Assembly (NCBI RefSeq): GCF_900626155.1
Contig: NZ_LR130844.1
Coordinates: forward strand, 1,205,109-1,269,108
Reading direction: 5' to 3'
Length of the DNA: 64,000 bases
DNA from: Anaerococcus vaginimassiliensis
GTDB taxonomy: Bacteria > Bacillota > Clostridia > Tissierellales > Peptoniphilaceae
Part shown: positions 16,675 through 26,066 of the stretch, piece after piece
Position numbering within the stretch: position 1 is the stretch's first letter
Layout: every line of letters starts with the position of its first letter
The notes under the pieces: generated by a model
Told to the model about the DNA's origin: nothing
Seen by the model: only the letters and a program-made list of their open reading frames with translations
The model's database searches: none
Translations under genes and position numbers: made by a program

Positions 16675-18725
16675 AAAAGATAACAAAGTTTATATCACAC
16701 CGTCCTAGACTTGTTTTATTTGTAATGACTTTATTACTTATACCTTCATGGCTAGGTTACAAAAATACTGGTGTGAACTATGATATCTTGTCATATTTGC
16801 CACAAGATCTTGAAAGTACTCAAGGTCAACAAATCCTAGATAAGGATTTTAAGAATGCCGCAACCGGTATGTTGATTTTAAAGGGCGATGATTACGACGC
16901 TGATAAGTTAAAAAATCAAATACTTGAGATTGATGGTGTAGAAGATGTTATTTCAAAAACATCTATAGTTGGTAATACGGTGCCAAAAGAGTTCTTGCCA
17001 GATGAGATTAGAGATGTCTTTTATGCAGAAGATTCTACTATGCTTATGGTAAAGTTTAGTGAGTCATCATCATCATTTAAGACAATGGAGGCAATAGATA
17101 AGATTAAGGCTATCGAGTCTAAGGAGAAATTTTTAAGTGGTATGTCTTCTTTGGTTAAGGATACAAAAGATCTTATAGATAAGGAGACACCAATCTATGT
17201 TGCTTTGGCAGTTGTCCTTGCTCTAATAGTTTTAAGTTTAACCAATGAATCTACAATCATACCTTTCTTACTTTTGCTAAATATTGGATATGCGATTTTG
17301 TATAATTTCGGTACTAATATTTTCTTAGGTGAGATTTCCTATATAACTAAGGCTATTGCTGCTGTTTTACAACTAGCTGTTACTACTGACTATTCAATAT
17401 TCTTATATCACAGATATGTTGAGGAAAAGAAGAGCCATGAATCTAAAAACGAGGCTATGGATATTGCCATCCAAAAGACAGTATCTTCAATTTTTGCTTC
17501 ATCACTTACAACATTTGCAGGCTTTATCGTTCTTATAATAATGAGATTAAGCCTTGGTAAGGATATTGGACTTGTAATGAGTAAGGGTGTGCTTTTGGGA
17601 CTTATTTCAACTGTAGTCGTATTGCCACCATTGATTCTTATTGCAGAAAAGCTTGTTGCAAGATTTAATCATAAGGTATTGTTACCTAAGTTTGAAAAAA
17701 CTTCAAACTTTGTTTTAGGTCACAAAAAATCATTGTTTGTAGTATTTATACTACTTTTCATACCTGCTATATATGGTGCGAGAAATACAGATTTGTATTA
17801 TAACTTGGATAGGTCACTACCAGAAGATTTGGATTCAATAGTTGCTTTAAATAAAATGAAAAATGACTATAACATGGCTTCAACACATTTCATAGTAGTA
17901 AAAGATGATTTAAGCAAGCAAAATGTTAATGGCTTAGTAAGCGATCTAAAAGATGTTGACGGCGTAAATAGTGTATTAGGTCTTGATTCACTCACTGGCT
18001 TGACAATACCTGATAGTGTGATTCCAGATAAGTTAAAGGAAAATTTCAACAAAAATGGCTATCAAATGATTATGTTAAACTCTGAGTATCAAACAGCATC
18101 TGACGAGGTTAACGATCAAGTTAATAAGATAAAAAAAATAGTAAAAGACCACGATCCTGAAGGTTATCTAACTGGAGAGGCAGTTCTAACAAAAGATTTG
18201 ACTACAATATCAGATAGAGACTTTAAGATGGTAAACATAGCATCTATATTAGTAGTGTTTGTAATAATTGCAATTGTATTTAAGTCAATTGGAATTCCAC
18301 TAATTCTGATAGCAGTTATAGAACTTGCTATTCAAATAAATATGGGAATACCATTTTACTTAGGTCAAACAATTCCTTTTGTAACATCAATAATCATTGG
18401 TGTAGTTCAATTGGGATCAACTATAGATTATTCTATACTTATGATGGATAGATTCCTCGTAGAATATAAAGAAAAACAAGATGTAAATGAAGCACTTAGA
18501 TTAACAGTAAAGGAAACTTCAAAATCAATAGTTACTTCTGCCTTATCATTCATGGCAGCAACTGTTGGTGTAGGTATATACTCAAAGATGGAAATTGTAT
18601 CAACTATATGTATGTTCCTAGCTAGGGGAGCTATAATCAGTATGTTATCTATTATATTCTTCCTACCAGTTGTAATTAGCATAGCATTTCCATTGATCAA
18701 GAAAACTACAAAAGGATTAAATTAG
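16671..18725 (+). CDS. MMPL/RND-superfamily membrane transporter
   Basis: A 684-residue protein with two repeated halves, each an N-terminal helix, a large extracytoplasmic loop and about five helices. The first half begins 'FISHRPRLVLFVMTLLLIPS' and the second 'HKKSLFVVFILLFIPAIYG'. Charged residues inside helices, 'AVTTDYSIFLYHRY' in half one and 'LGSTIDYSILMMDRF' in half two, are the RND/MMPL proton-relay motifs. Substrates of Firmicute members are lipids, drugs or unknown. It overlaps the TetR stop by 4 nt and is followed after 9 nt by a secreted heptad-repeat protein, a frequent pairing that suggests the latter is an extracellular partner. Confidence 0.9.
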   Translation: MKKITKFISHRPRLVLFVMTLLLIPSWLGYKNTGVNYDILSYLPQDLESTQGQQILDKDFKNAATGMLILKGDDYDADKLKNQILEIDGVEDVISKTSIVGNTVPKEFLPDEIRDVFYAEDSTMLMVKFSESSSSFKTMEAIDKIKAIESKEKFLSGMSSLVKDTKDLIDKETPIYVALAVVLALIVLSLTNESTIIPFLLLLNIGYAILYNFGTNIFLGEISYITKAIAAVLQLAVTTDYSIFLYHRYVEEKKSHESKNEAMDIAIQKTVSSIFASSLTTFAGFIVLIIMRLSLGKDIGLVMSKGVLLGLISTVVVLPPLILIAEKLVARFNHKVLLPKFEKTSNFVLGHKKSLFVVFILLFIPAIYGARNTDLYYNLDRSLPEDLDSIVALNKMKNDYNMASTHFIVVKDDLSKQNVNGLVSDLKDVDGVNSVLGLDSLTGLTIPDSVIPDKLKENFNKNGYQMIMLNSEYQTASDEVNDQVNKIKKIVKDHDPEGYLTGEAVLTKDLTTISDRDFKMVNIASILVVFVIIAIVFKSIGIPLILIAVIELAIQINMGIPFYLGQTIPFVTSIIIGVVQLGSTIDYSILMMDRFLVEYKEKQDVNEALRLTVKETSKSIVTSALSFMAATVGVGIYSKMEIVSTICMFLARGAIISMLSIIFFLPVVISIAFPLIKKTTKGLN

Positions 18726-18734
18726 GAGGTAAAT

Positions 18735-21038
18735 ATGAAAAACAAATTAGTAAAAAGCGTATCTCTAGCTCTTGCTGGATCAATGTTAGTTACAAGCGTT
18801 GCCTTCGCTGATGGTGAAGTTAAGAAAAATGAAACAGTATATGTAACTAAAGAAGCAAATGAAATATTAAATAAAACAGCATCAATTTGGATAAATTCAG
18901 ATGGAAGCATCAAGGTTAAAGATAAATCAAACCTAAAAGATATCAAAAACCTAAAGACTGACGAAACAATCAAAACTAAAGATGGTGATATTGATTGGAA
19001 CGTCGACGATAAGGATGTATTTTATCAAGGTGAAACTGACAAAGACCTTCCAGTTGATATTAGTATAAAATATTTCTTGGATGGAAAAGAAATAACAGCA
19101 AAAGACCTTGAAGGAAAATCAGGCCACCTAAAGATAGAGATATCTGCAGTAAATAAGACATCTGGCATAGTTGATGTCAATGGAGAAAAGAAGAAAATTT
19201 TCTCACCATACCTAGTATTATCTGAAATAAACTTTGACACAGATAAAGTTACTAATATAACAACAGATGATGGCAAAATCATAAAAGATGGTAAAAATGA
19301 AATAGTTGCTGGAATATTGACACCAGGTATTAGAGAAAACTTCTCTGGTGTTGTAGATGATGACAAACTCGATACTTTCAAAGACAAGATAGATATGGAA
19401 ATGGACGTAAAAGACTACAAGCCAAGCGAAGTATACGCGGTTATAACTAATGAATTGTTCCAAGATTCTGCTAATATTTCTTCTCTAGATGATTTGAAAA
19501 ATGGTGTAAATGAATTAGAAGAAAATGCAGGAAAGCTTGTTGATGCAAGCAACAAGCTAGATGATGGTGGTAAGAAATTAAATGATGGTATTGGACAGCT
19601 TAGTGATGGGGCTATAAAACTTCAAGATGGATCAGGAAAGATTGTTTCATCTTTTGATAGATTAGCTAGTGCTTTTGCAGGACTTCCAGATCAAGTTGGT
19701 CAAATGACAACTGCTATAGATATGCTTAGCGAAGGTGGATCCTCACTAAATTCTGGTATAAACCAATATACAGGTGGTGTCAATCAAATTAATGCTAGCA
19801 TGCCAAAGCTAACTGATGCAAGTGCTAGTATCGAAAGTGGAGCAAGCGAATTAGACAGCGGGCTTGCTAGATTAGACCAAGCAACATCAACTCTAAAAGA
19901 AAAAGTTGGCATGTCTAGTGGAAAAGATGATTTATCCAAACTTACAGAATCTCTAGGTTCTCTAAAGGCAGGACTTGATGACTTATCAGCAGGCATGGCT
20001 CCTTTACAAGAGGGTGCAAATAATTTAAGTGCAGGTCTAGGACAAATCGAACAATCTTCACAAGAATTAAGTAATGGTGTAACAAACCTAATTGATGTAG
20101 CTCAAAATGCTCCAAACATGAATGAAAGTGCAGCAAACGTTGAAGCCCAAGCAGCTGCTATTGACGCAGTTATAGCAGAACTTGCTAGTAATAATGAAGA
20201 AGGCATCAATGATGCTCAAATTCAAAGCCTTGAAGCTATAAAGAATAATTTATATGCTGAAAGTCAAAATATATATGCAGCTCAAGGCTCACAAGAAGCA
20301 ATAACTGGCGGTCTTGGAGAAATAAGCAAGGGAGCTATTGGACTAAACTCAGCTATATCTAGCGCAAGTGCTGGTGCAAGTGAGATTAGCACTAAAATAA
20401 GTGCATCAAGTGAAAAAATGAGTCAAGCATCAGCTGGACTTTCTCAAGGAATTGACAAGATTAGCCAAGGTTTTGACAATACAGACCTAGCTAAACTAGG
20501 AGAAACAATCGGCATGCTCGATGAAGCAACTGGAAAACTTAAGGCAGGATCTGGCAAGCTAAAAGAAGGAGCAAGTCAAAACCGTGCTGGTGTTGAACAA
20601 TTGGCACAAGCTATAGCTGAACTTGATGGAAATTCAAGCTCTCTACAAGAAGGCTCAAACGAACTTTATAATGGATTATTAGAATTCCAAGAAAGATCAA
20701 AAGCATTGTCTTCATTAGGAGATATAAACGAAAAAGCTATCAATCCAATGGCAAATGGTCTAAGAGAATTAGATCAAGGTATCAATAAATTAGGATCATC
20801 TACAGGTGAGTTAAAAAATGGTAGCGATCAATATATGGCATCTTTTGAAGAGTTCAAAAATGGTCTAGCAGATTATAAGGCAAAGGGAATCGATGAGCTT
20901 TCAAATAAAACAGGAGACATTGATGAAATTAGTCTAATTTTAGATCAAATGTCAAAAATGGCAAAGGAAAATAATTCAATTACAGGAACAAATGATGAAT
21001 TTGAAACAAGATCTAGAATTATTGAAAAAATAAAATAA
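18735..21038 (+). CDS. Secreted protein with xxxLxxG heptad repeats, partner of the MMPL transporter
   Basis: A 767-residue protein with a signal peptide ending near 'LVTSVAFADG'. Residues of about 30-240 form an N-terminal domain with 'DLEGKSGHLKIEISAVNKTS'. From about residue 250 to 730 the chain is a long run of heptads with leucine and glycine at fixed spacing ('LDDGGKKLNDGIGQLSDG' is typical), the pattern known from YhgE/Pip-like proteins and predicted to form an extended coiled rod. Unlike YhgE/Pip there is no membrane helix at either end after signal removal, so it should be free, or held by the MMPL protein. It ends before an intrinsic terminator. Function unknown. Confidence 0.8.
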   Translation: MKNKLVKSVSLALAGSMLVTSVAFADGEVKKNETVYVTKEANEILNKTASIWINSDGSIKVKDKSNLKDIKNLKTDETIKTKDGDIDWNVDDKDVFYQGETDKDLPVDISIKYFLDGKEITAKDLEGKSGHLKIEISAVNKTSGIVDVNGEKKKIFSPYLVLSEINFDTDKVTNITTDDGKIIKDGKNEIVAGILTPGIRENFSGVVDDDKLDTFKDKIDMEMDVKDYKPSEVYAVITNELFQDSANISSLDDLKNGVNELEENAGKLVDASNKLDDGGKKLNDGIGQLSDGAIKLQDGSGKIVSSFDRLASAFAGLPDQVGQMTTAIDMLSEGGSSLNSGINQYTGGVNQINASMPKLTDASASIESGASELDSGLARLDQATSTLKEKVGMSSGKDDLSKLTESLGSLKAGLDDLSAGMAPLQEGANNLSAGLGQIEQSSQELSNGVTNLIDVAQNAPNMNESAANVEAQAAAIDAVIAELASNNEEGINDAQIQSLEAIKNNLYAESQNIYAAQGSQEAITGGLGEISKGAIGLNSAISSASAGASEISTKISASSEKMSQASAGLSQGIDKISQGFDNTDLAKLGETIGMLDEATGKLKAGSGKLKEGASQNRAGVEQLAQAIAELDGNSSSLQEGSNELYNGLLEFQERSKALSSLGDINEKAINPMANGLRELDQGINKLGSSTGELKNGSDQYMASFEEFKNGLADYKAKGIDELSNKTGDIDEISLILDQMSKMAKENNSITGTNDEFETRSRIIEKIK

Positions 21039-21050
21039 TTTATCTGTTAA

Positions 21051-21076
21051 AAAGAGATCCTTGCTTGGATCTCTTT
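21051..21076. terminator. Bidirectional intrinsic terminator
   Basis: AAAGAGATCC pairs perfectly with GGATCTCTTT around a 6-nt loop. T-runs occur on both strands, so it can end the MMPL operon on the plus strand and the nfnAB transcript on the minus strand. Confidence 0.9.
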
Positions 21077-21080
21077 TTTC

Positions 21081-22466
21081 TTACTTATTTTTAAGATATT
21101 TGTCAATATTTTTGGCAGCTTTCTTGCCAGCTCCCATGGCGAGGATTACAGTTGCAGCACCGCTTACTGCATCTCCACCTGCAAAGACTCCATCTTTGGT
21201 AGTCATTGTTGTATCATCTATTATAATTCCGCCCCAATCTTCGGTTGATATGTCTGAGTTGGTTTGCTTTATGAGTGGGTTTGGTGATTGACCTATGGAT
21301 ATTATAACTGAGTCAAAGTCTACAATATCATATTCACCAGTTGGAACAGGCCTTCTTCTTCCGGAAGCATCAGCCTCACCAAGTTTCATCTTCTCAAGTT
21401 TGACTTGTTTTACCCAACCATTTTCACCGATTATTTCTACAGGATTGGATAAATTCATGAAGTTAATTTCTTCTTCTATGGCGTGGTGGCTTTCTTCAGC
21501 TCTTGCTGGCATTTCATCAAAACTACGTCTATAGACAACTGTTACATCAGCTCCCATTCTTTTGGCAGATCTTGCGGCATCCATTGCAACATTTCCACCT
21601 CCAACAACACATACCTTTCTTCCAATGTGGACAGGAGTGTCATATTCAGGGAATTTGTATGCTTTCATTAGATTCATTCTTGTTAAAAATTCATTGGCAG
21701 AATATACCCCGTTTAGATTTTCTCCAGGAATATTTAAAAATCGTGGAAGTCCTGCACCTGTTGATAAGTATATGGCCTCAAAACCTTGGTTGAATAAATC
21801 TTCTAGCGATAGAGTTCTACCAACTATTGTGTTAGTTTGAAGCTTTACACCTAAACCTATGACATTTTTTAGCTCTTTTTGAACTAAGGTTTTAGGAAGT
21901 CTAAATTCTGGAATCCCATACATTAAAACTCCGCCGGCTGTATGGAAGGCGTCAAATAAAACTACCTTATAACCAAGTTTGGATAGATCTGCTGCAGCAG
22001 ATAGGCCTGATGGGCCAGCTCCAACTACAGCTACTTTTTTACCTTGGCTTGTTACTTCTACTGGTTTATTGTATTTTTTGTTATTTCTATAATCAGCTAC
22101 AAATCTTTCTAGCCTACCAATCCCTACGGGTTCATCTTTTATTCCTCTGGTGCATTTTCCTTCACATTGGTTTTCTTGAGGGCAAACTCTACCGCATATG
22201 GCAGGAAGGTTGTTTGTTTCGGCTATTTTTTCGTATGCTTTGTCTAAATCATCTTCTAATATCAACTGGATAAAATCTGGGATTTGTACTCCTACAGGGC
22301 AACCTGATACGCAAGGTTGGTTTTTGCAATTGATACAGCGTGAGGCTTCTTCTTTTGCCATTTCTAAAGTATATCCAAGGCTAACTTCATCGAAATTCTT
22401 GTTTCTTACTTTTGGATCTTGTTCTGGCATAGGAACTTTTGTTTTAGCCATATTAAATTTTGCCAT
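21081..22466 (-). CDS. nfnB: NfnB/GltD-like FAD-dependent pyridine nucleotide oxidoreductase subunit
   Basis: A 461-residue flavoprotein of the glutamate synthase small-subunit type. Iron-sulfur cysteines occur near the N-terminus in 'EASRCINCKNQPCVSGCPV' and 'GRVCPQENQCEGKC'. A first dinucleotide fold follows ('VAVVGAGPSGLSAAADL'), then a second ('VCVVGGGNVAMDAARSA') and the FAD-binding end 'TKDGVFAGGDAVSGAATVI'. There is no glutamate synthase large subunit nearby; instead it overlaps the 3' end of an NfnA-like gene by 14 nt. This pairing is that of NfnAB, which couples NADH and ferredoxin to NADP+ reduction by electron bifurcation, or of the related sulfide dehydrogenase SudAB. Confidence 0.88.
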   Translation of the reverse strand: MAKFNMAKTKVPMPEQDPKVRNKNFDEVSLGYTLEMAKEEASRCINCKNQPCVSGCPVGVQIPDFIQLILEDDLDKAYEKIAETNNLPAICGRVCPQENQCEGKCTRGIKDEPVGIGRLERFVADYRNNKKYNKPVEVTSQGKKVAVVGAGPSGLSAAADLSKLGYKVVLFDAFHTAGGVLMYGIPEFRLPKTLVQKELKNVIGLGVKLQTNTIVGRTLSLEDLFNQGFEAIYLSTGAGLPRFLNIPGENLNGVYSANEFLTRMNLMKAYKFPEYDTPVHIGRKVCVVGGGNVAMDAARSAKRMGADVTVVYRRSFDEMPARAEESHHAIEEEINFMNLSNPVEIIGENGWVKQVKLEKMKLGEADASGRRRPVPTGEYDIVDFDSVIISIGQSPNPLIKQTNSDISTEDWGGIIIDDTTMTTKDGVFAGGDAVSGAATVILAMGAGKKAAKNIDKYLKNK

Positions 22467-23295
22467 TTCTAACCTCCCCAGTTATATTGCAGATATGTTC
22501 TCTTTCTTCTGTGGAATAGTTTCTTGACCTATTCATAGCTTCATCAAAGTCTACTAAGAAACCATCGAAGTCAGGACCATCTACACAGGCAAATTTCATT
22601 TCTCCTCCAACCGTTAGCCTACAACATCCGCACATACCAGTTCCGTCAACCATGATTGAATTCATACTAACTGTTGTTGGTATGTTACTTTCCTTGGTAA
22701 CCTTGACTACATTTTTCATCATTATAGCAGGTCCAATAGCTAGAACATGGTCATAATCTTTGCTATTATTTATATTTTCTTCAAGAACTTGGGTTACAAA
22801 TCCTTGTTTGCCGAAAGAACCGTCGTCTGTTGTTATGTACAAGTTATCAGAAGATTCTTCTAGTTCATCTTTTAATATAATTAGGTCTTTATTTTTAAAA
22901 CCCATTATTACATCGACATTGGCTCCGATTTTGTGAAGGTATTTGGCTTGGGGATAGGCAATTGCGGTTCCAAGTCCACCGCCAACTACACAAACATTTT
23001 TTCCTTTGAGATCGTCGAGGTCAGTAGGTTTACCCAAAGGTCCTACAAAATCTAAGAATCCATCTCCTGCCTTTAGTTCATTCATTCTCATAGTTGTACC
23101 ACCTACGACTTGAACTATGATTGTAACATTCTCATCGTCTGTTTCTGAGATTGTAAAAGGAACTCTTTCACCTTTTTCATCTAGTCTTAGAATGATAAAT
23201 TGTCCAGGCAAGGCTTTTTTTGCAATAGCTGGTGCATTGACTACAAATTTAATCGTAGTATCATTTAAGTTTGTTTTTTCAATAATTCGTGCCAT
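22453..23295 (-). CDS. nfnA: NfnA/SudB-like FAD/NAD-binding ferredoxin:NADP+ oxidoreductase subunit
   Basis: A protein of about 280 residues of the dihydroorotate dehydrogenase electron-transfer (PyrK-like) family. It has an FAD barrel ('LPGQFIILRLDEKGERVPFT'), an NAD domain ('KNVCVVGGGLGTAIAYPQAK') and a C-terminal [2Fe-2S] cysteine set in 'GTGMCGCCRLTV' and 'KFACVDGPDFDG'. No pyrD lies nearby and the overlapping downstream gene is NfnB-like, so the bifurcating transhydrogenase NfnAB is the best reading. The start is the ATG behind TTAGGAGGA; an ATG 39 nt further upstream has no ribosome site. It is first in a two-gene operon with its own promoter. Confidence 0.88.
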   Translation of the reverse strand: MARIIEKTNLNDTTIKFVVNAPAIAKKALPGQFIILRLDEKGERVPFTISETDDENVTIIVQVVGGTTMRMNELKAGDGFLDFVGPLGKPTDLDDLKGKNVCVVGGGLGTAIAYPQAKYLHKIGANVDVIMGFKNKDLIILKDELEESSDNLYITTDDGSFGKQGFVTQVLEENINNSKDYDHVLAIGPAIMMKNVVKVTKESNIPTTVSMNSIMVDGTGMCGCCRLTVGGEMKFACVDGPDFDGFLVDFDEAMNRSRNYSTEEREHICNITGEVRNGKI

Positions 23296-23311
23296 ACTTC
23301 CTCCTAATATA

Positions 23312-23340
23312 ATATTATCAAATAGCAAGATCATTTACAA
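23312..23340 (-). promoter_or_regulatory. Promoter of the nfnAB operon
   Basis: Read on the minus strand, TTGTAA and TAATAT are 17 nt apart and lie just upstream of the nfnA ribosome site. The -35 matches four of six consensus bases. Confidence 0.5.
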
Positions 23341-23402
23341 TATAGGTGAAAAACCTTAGTTAAATAGTAGAGTATATCTTAGTTAATAAAAAAGGAGGAA
23401 AA

Positions 23403-25178
23403 ATGCAAAAGAATAAGAGAGAATTTTCGAATAAGTATTTGCTCAAGAGATTTATCCCTTACTACAAACCTTATAAGAAAATACTAACTATAGATTTGAT
23501 TTCTGCTGCACTTACAACAGTCAGCCAACTTATCCTTCCTCTATTGCTATCCTATCTTACAGATTGGGCTCAGCTTGGCCTCCTAGATGTAAGTAGAGTA
23601 GTAAAAGTTGCAATAGTTTATGTAGCAACTAAATTTATAGAGGTCGTTTCAAGATATATAATGCAATCATTCGGTCATATTATGGGAGCTAAGATTGAAA
23701 GAGATATGAGAGGAGATGTATTCAATCATCTATTAAGTATGGATACCGAATTTTTCAATGAGGCAAAAATCGGTCAACTTATGACTAGGATGACGACAGA
23801 TCTTAACGAAATTACAGAGTTTTCCCACCATGTTCCAGAGGAATTTTTGGTAGGAGCTATCAAGCTTTTGGTCTCCTTTGTGGTACTTCTTAATATAAAT
23901 TGGAAACTTTCACTTATTATATACATTCTAATTCCTGTAATGTATATAGTTTCTAGAAAATCAAGAGCAAAATTTAGGCTTGCGACAATGAATACCAGAA
24001 AGCAAATAGGTGCTATAAATTCTGGTATAGAAGATACACTTCTAGGTATTTCAGTAGTTAAGTCCTTTGCAAACGAGCATATAGAAAAGGAAAAGTTTGG
24101 TAGAGAAAACGAAAAGTTTGCCGATATCAAGAAAGACCAATATTTCAATATGGCAAAATATTTCATGGTCAAGGATGCATTTTCAGGAATAATGTATGCT
24201 GTCTTGATACTTGTAGGTGGTGTATTTGTAATAAATGGATATATAAGCGCAGGAGATTTGATAGCTTTCACCATGTATCTAAACATGTTAGTTGCAACCA
24301 TTGAAAGACTAATAAACTTTACAGATACTTATGAAAAGGGAACTACAGGTATTGAAAGATTTGTTCAGATCATGAATCTTGAAAGAGATATATTTGATAG
24401 TGAAGATTCTAGACAACTAGAAGATGTCAAAGGAAAGATTGAATTTGACCATGTATATTTCAAATATCCTGACACTAGTGAAGCAGATCCTTATGTACTA
24501 GATGATATGTCCTTTACCATAAATGTAGGAGAAAATATTGCCCTAGTTGGACCATCAGGTGCAGGAAAAACTACAATTTCTAAGCTTATTCCAAGATTTT
24601 ATGATGTAGATAAGGGTGAGATTAGAGTAGATGATGACAATATTAAAAATCTAACTATAGACTCATTGAGAGATAATATAGGTATAGTCCAACAAGATGT
24701 ATATTTATTTAGTGGAACTGTCAAGGATAATATCAGATACGGCAAGGAAGACGCTACAGATGAAGAAATAATAAAAGCGGCTGAGCTTGCTGGAGCAACT
24801 GAATTTATCAAAGACTTACCAGAAGGTTTTGACACCTATATTGGAGAAAGAGGAGTCAAACTATCAGGTGGACAGAAACAAAGAATATCAATAGCTAGAG
24901 TTTTCCTAAAGAATCCACCAATTCTAATATTAGATGAGGCAACAAGTGCCCTAGATAACAAGAGCGAAGCGATTGTTCAAACATCTCTTGAAAAACTAAG
25001 CAAGGGTAGAACAACTCTTACTATAGCCCACAGACTTTCTACAATAATAAACGCAGATGAAATATTAGTATTAACCTATGATGGTATTGCAGAAAGAGGA
25101 AGTCATAAAGAGCTTTTAGCTAAAAAGGGAGTGTATTATAATCTATACAATTCTAACAATGAAGAACTTTTTGGCTAA
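23403..25178 (+). CDS. ABC exporter half-transporter (fused permease and ATPase)
   Basis: A 591-residue MsbA/BmrA-type protein. The first 320 residues carry six membrane helices; the C-terminal ATPase shows Walker A 'GPSGAGKTTISKL', Q-loop 'IGIVQQDVYLFSG', signature 'LSGGQKQRISIARV', Walker B 'PILILDEATSALD' and the switch histidine in 'TLTIAHRLSTI'. It should work as a homodimer exporting lipids, peptides or drugs; the substrate cannot be deduced. The ribosome site AAAGGAGG is strong. It is a single-gene unit flanked by the divergent nfnAB operon and a terminator, with no regulator beside it. Confidence 0.93.
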   Translation: MQKNKREFSNKYLLKRFIPYYKPYKKILTIDLISAALTTVSQLILPLLLSYLTDWAQLGLLDVSRVVKVAIVYVATKFIEVVSRYIMQSFGHIMGAKIERDMRGDVFNHLLSMDTEFFNEAKIGQLMTRMTTDLNEITEFSHHVPEEFLVGAIKLLVSFVVLLNINWKLSLIIYILIPVMYIVSRKSRAKFRLATMNTRKQIGAINSGIEDTLLGISVVKSFANEHIEKEKFGRENEKFADIKKDQYFNMAKYFMVKDAFSGIMYAVLILVGGVFVINGYISAGDLIAFTMYLNMLVATIERLINFTDTYEKGTTGIERFVQIMNLERDIFDSEDSRQLEDVKGKIEFDHVYFKYPDTSEADPYVLDDMSFTINVGENIALVGPSGAGKTTISKLIPRFYDVDKGEIRVDDDNIKNLTIDSLRDNIGIVQQDVYLFSGTVKDNIRYGKEDATDEEIIKAAELAGATEFIKDLPEGFDTYIGERGVKLSGGQKQRISIARVFLKNPPILILDEATSALDNKSEAIVQTSLEKLSKGRTTLTIAHRLSTIINADEILVLTYDGIAERGSHKELLAKKGVYYNLYNSNNEELFG

Positions 25179-25184
25179 ATTTAT

Positions 25185-25210
25185 AAAAGGCAGGTTAAAT
25201 CCTGTCTTTT
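25185..25210 (+). terminator. Intrinsic terminator after the ABC exporter
   Basis: AAAAGGCAGG pairs with CCTGTCTTTT (one G-U pair) over a 6-nt loop, and the 3' arm forms the T-run. It begins seven bases after the stop codon. Confidence 0.8.
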
Positions 25211-25232
25211 ATTTTGCAAACTTTTCTTAATC

Positions 25233-25263
25233 TTGATGAATTTAACTTGTATTAATGTATAAT
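25233..25263 (+). promoter_or_regulatory. Promoter of the DnaJ-like/yjjPB/msrA operon
   Basis: A consensus TATAAT is preceded by TTGATG at a 19-nt spacing. The -10 lies over an in-frame ATG, so transcripts start after that codon; this supports the internal ATG as the true start of the next gene. Confidence 0.5.
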
Positions 25264-25287
25264 CTATATATAAGAATAGGAGATAAT

Positions 25288-26061
25288 ATGGGGAAATTTT
25301 TCGGTAAAGTTTTACATATATTAGCCACGATTTTGGGTAGTATATTTAACTTTTTAATAAATTTAATGAATGTAATAACAATGATGTTTGAAAGTATAAG
25401 GCAATTATTGCTTTTGATATTTGTCTTTGGTTGTTCAACATTTTTCTTTTTTCCGGTAATAGCACTTGCTATTCCTAGAAAATGGTGGACGGTAATATTT
25501 ATAATTTTGATAATACCGATCTTGGGACCTAAGTTTATTTCTATGTTAAAATACGGAAACTACACTTTAACTGAATGGATGTATGATAGAGCAGATTCTC
25601 TAATAACAGGAAAAAAGGTCGGATATGAGTCCTTATCAGATTATTCAAATAAGTACAAATACGAGAGAGAACAAGCTAGAAGATGGCAAGCTGAACAAGA
25701 AGCCAGAGCTAGACAAGAAGAGATGAACAGAAGATTTGAAGAGATGTTTAGGGGATTTACCTATACAAATTATAATCAAGGCAACTGGCAAGGTTACAAC
25801 CAACAAGGTTATTATGAAGGCTACGGACAAAGTAGAGATATAGGTTTTAAGGAAAAATACGAAAAAGCTTGCGAGACACTAGAGCTTGACTATAACACTG
25901 ATATTTACCAAGTAAAACTAAACTATAGAAAATTAGCTAAGAAATACCATCCAGATATAAACAAGGATCCAAACGCAACTGAAAAGTTCCAAGAAGTAAA
26001 CGATGCTTATGAATTTTTGACAGAAGAAAATATAAACAAATACAAAAATAACTATAGGTAG
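25288..26061 (+). CDS. Membrane-anchored DnaJ-domain protein
   Basis: A protein of about 257 residues with hydrophobic segments near residues 5-60 and 65-85, then a basic, glutamine/arginine-rich linker ('YEREQARRWQAEQEARARQE') and a tyrosine/asparagine/glycine-rich stretch. The C-terminal 65 residues form a J-domain with the diagnostic HPD in 'LNYRKLAKKYHPDINKDP' and 'EVNDAYEFLT'. The J-domain stimulates DnaK ATPase. The architecture (membrane anchor first, J-domain last) marks a specialised recruiter rather than the DnaJ chaperone. Start chosen by AGGAGA and because the promoter -10 covers the earlier ATG. A YjjP-like gene follows after 5 nt. Confidence 0.85.
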   Translation: MGKFFGKVLHILATILGSIFNFLINLMNVITMMFESIRQLLLLIFVFGCSTFFFFPVIALAIPRKWWTVIFIILIIPILGPKFISMLKYGNYTLTEWMYDRADSLITGKKVGYESLSDYSNKYKYEREQARRWQAEQEARARQEEMNRRFEEMFRGFTYTNYNQGNWQGYNQQGYYEGYGQSRDIGFKEKYEKACETLELDYNTDIYQVKLNYRKLAKKYHPDINKDPNATEKFQEVNDAYEFLTEENINKYKNNYR

Positions 26062-26066
26062 GTGCG

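Noticed and set aside
23774-24301. A 175-codon minus-strand frame inside the ABC exporter gene
   Set aside because: It is antisense to a fully conserved transporter and has low-complexity, serine-rich content typical of a shadow frame.
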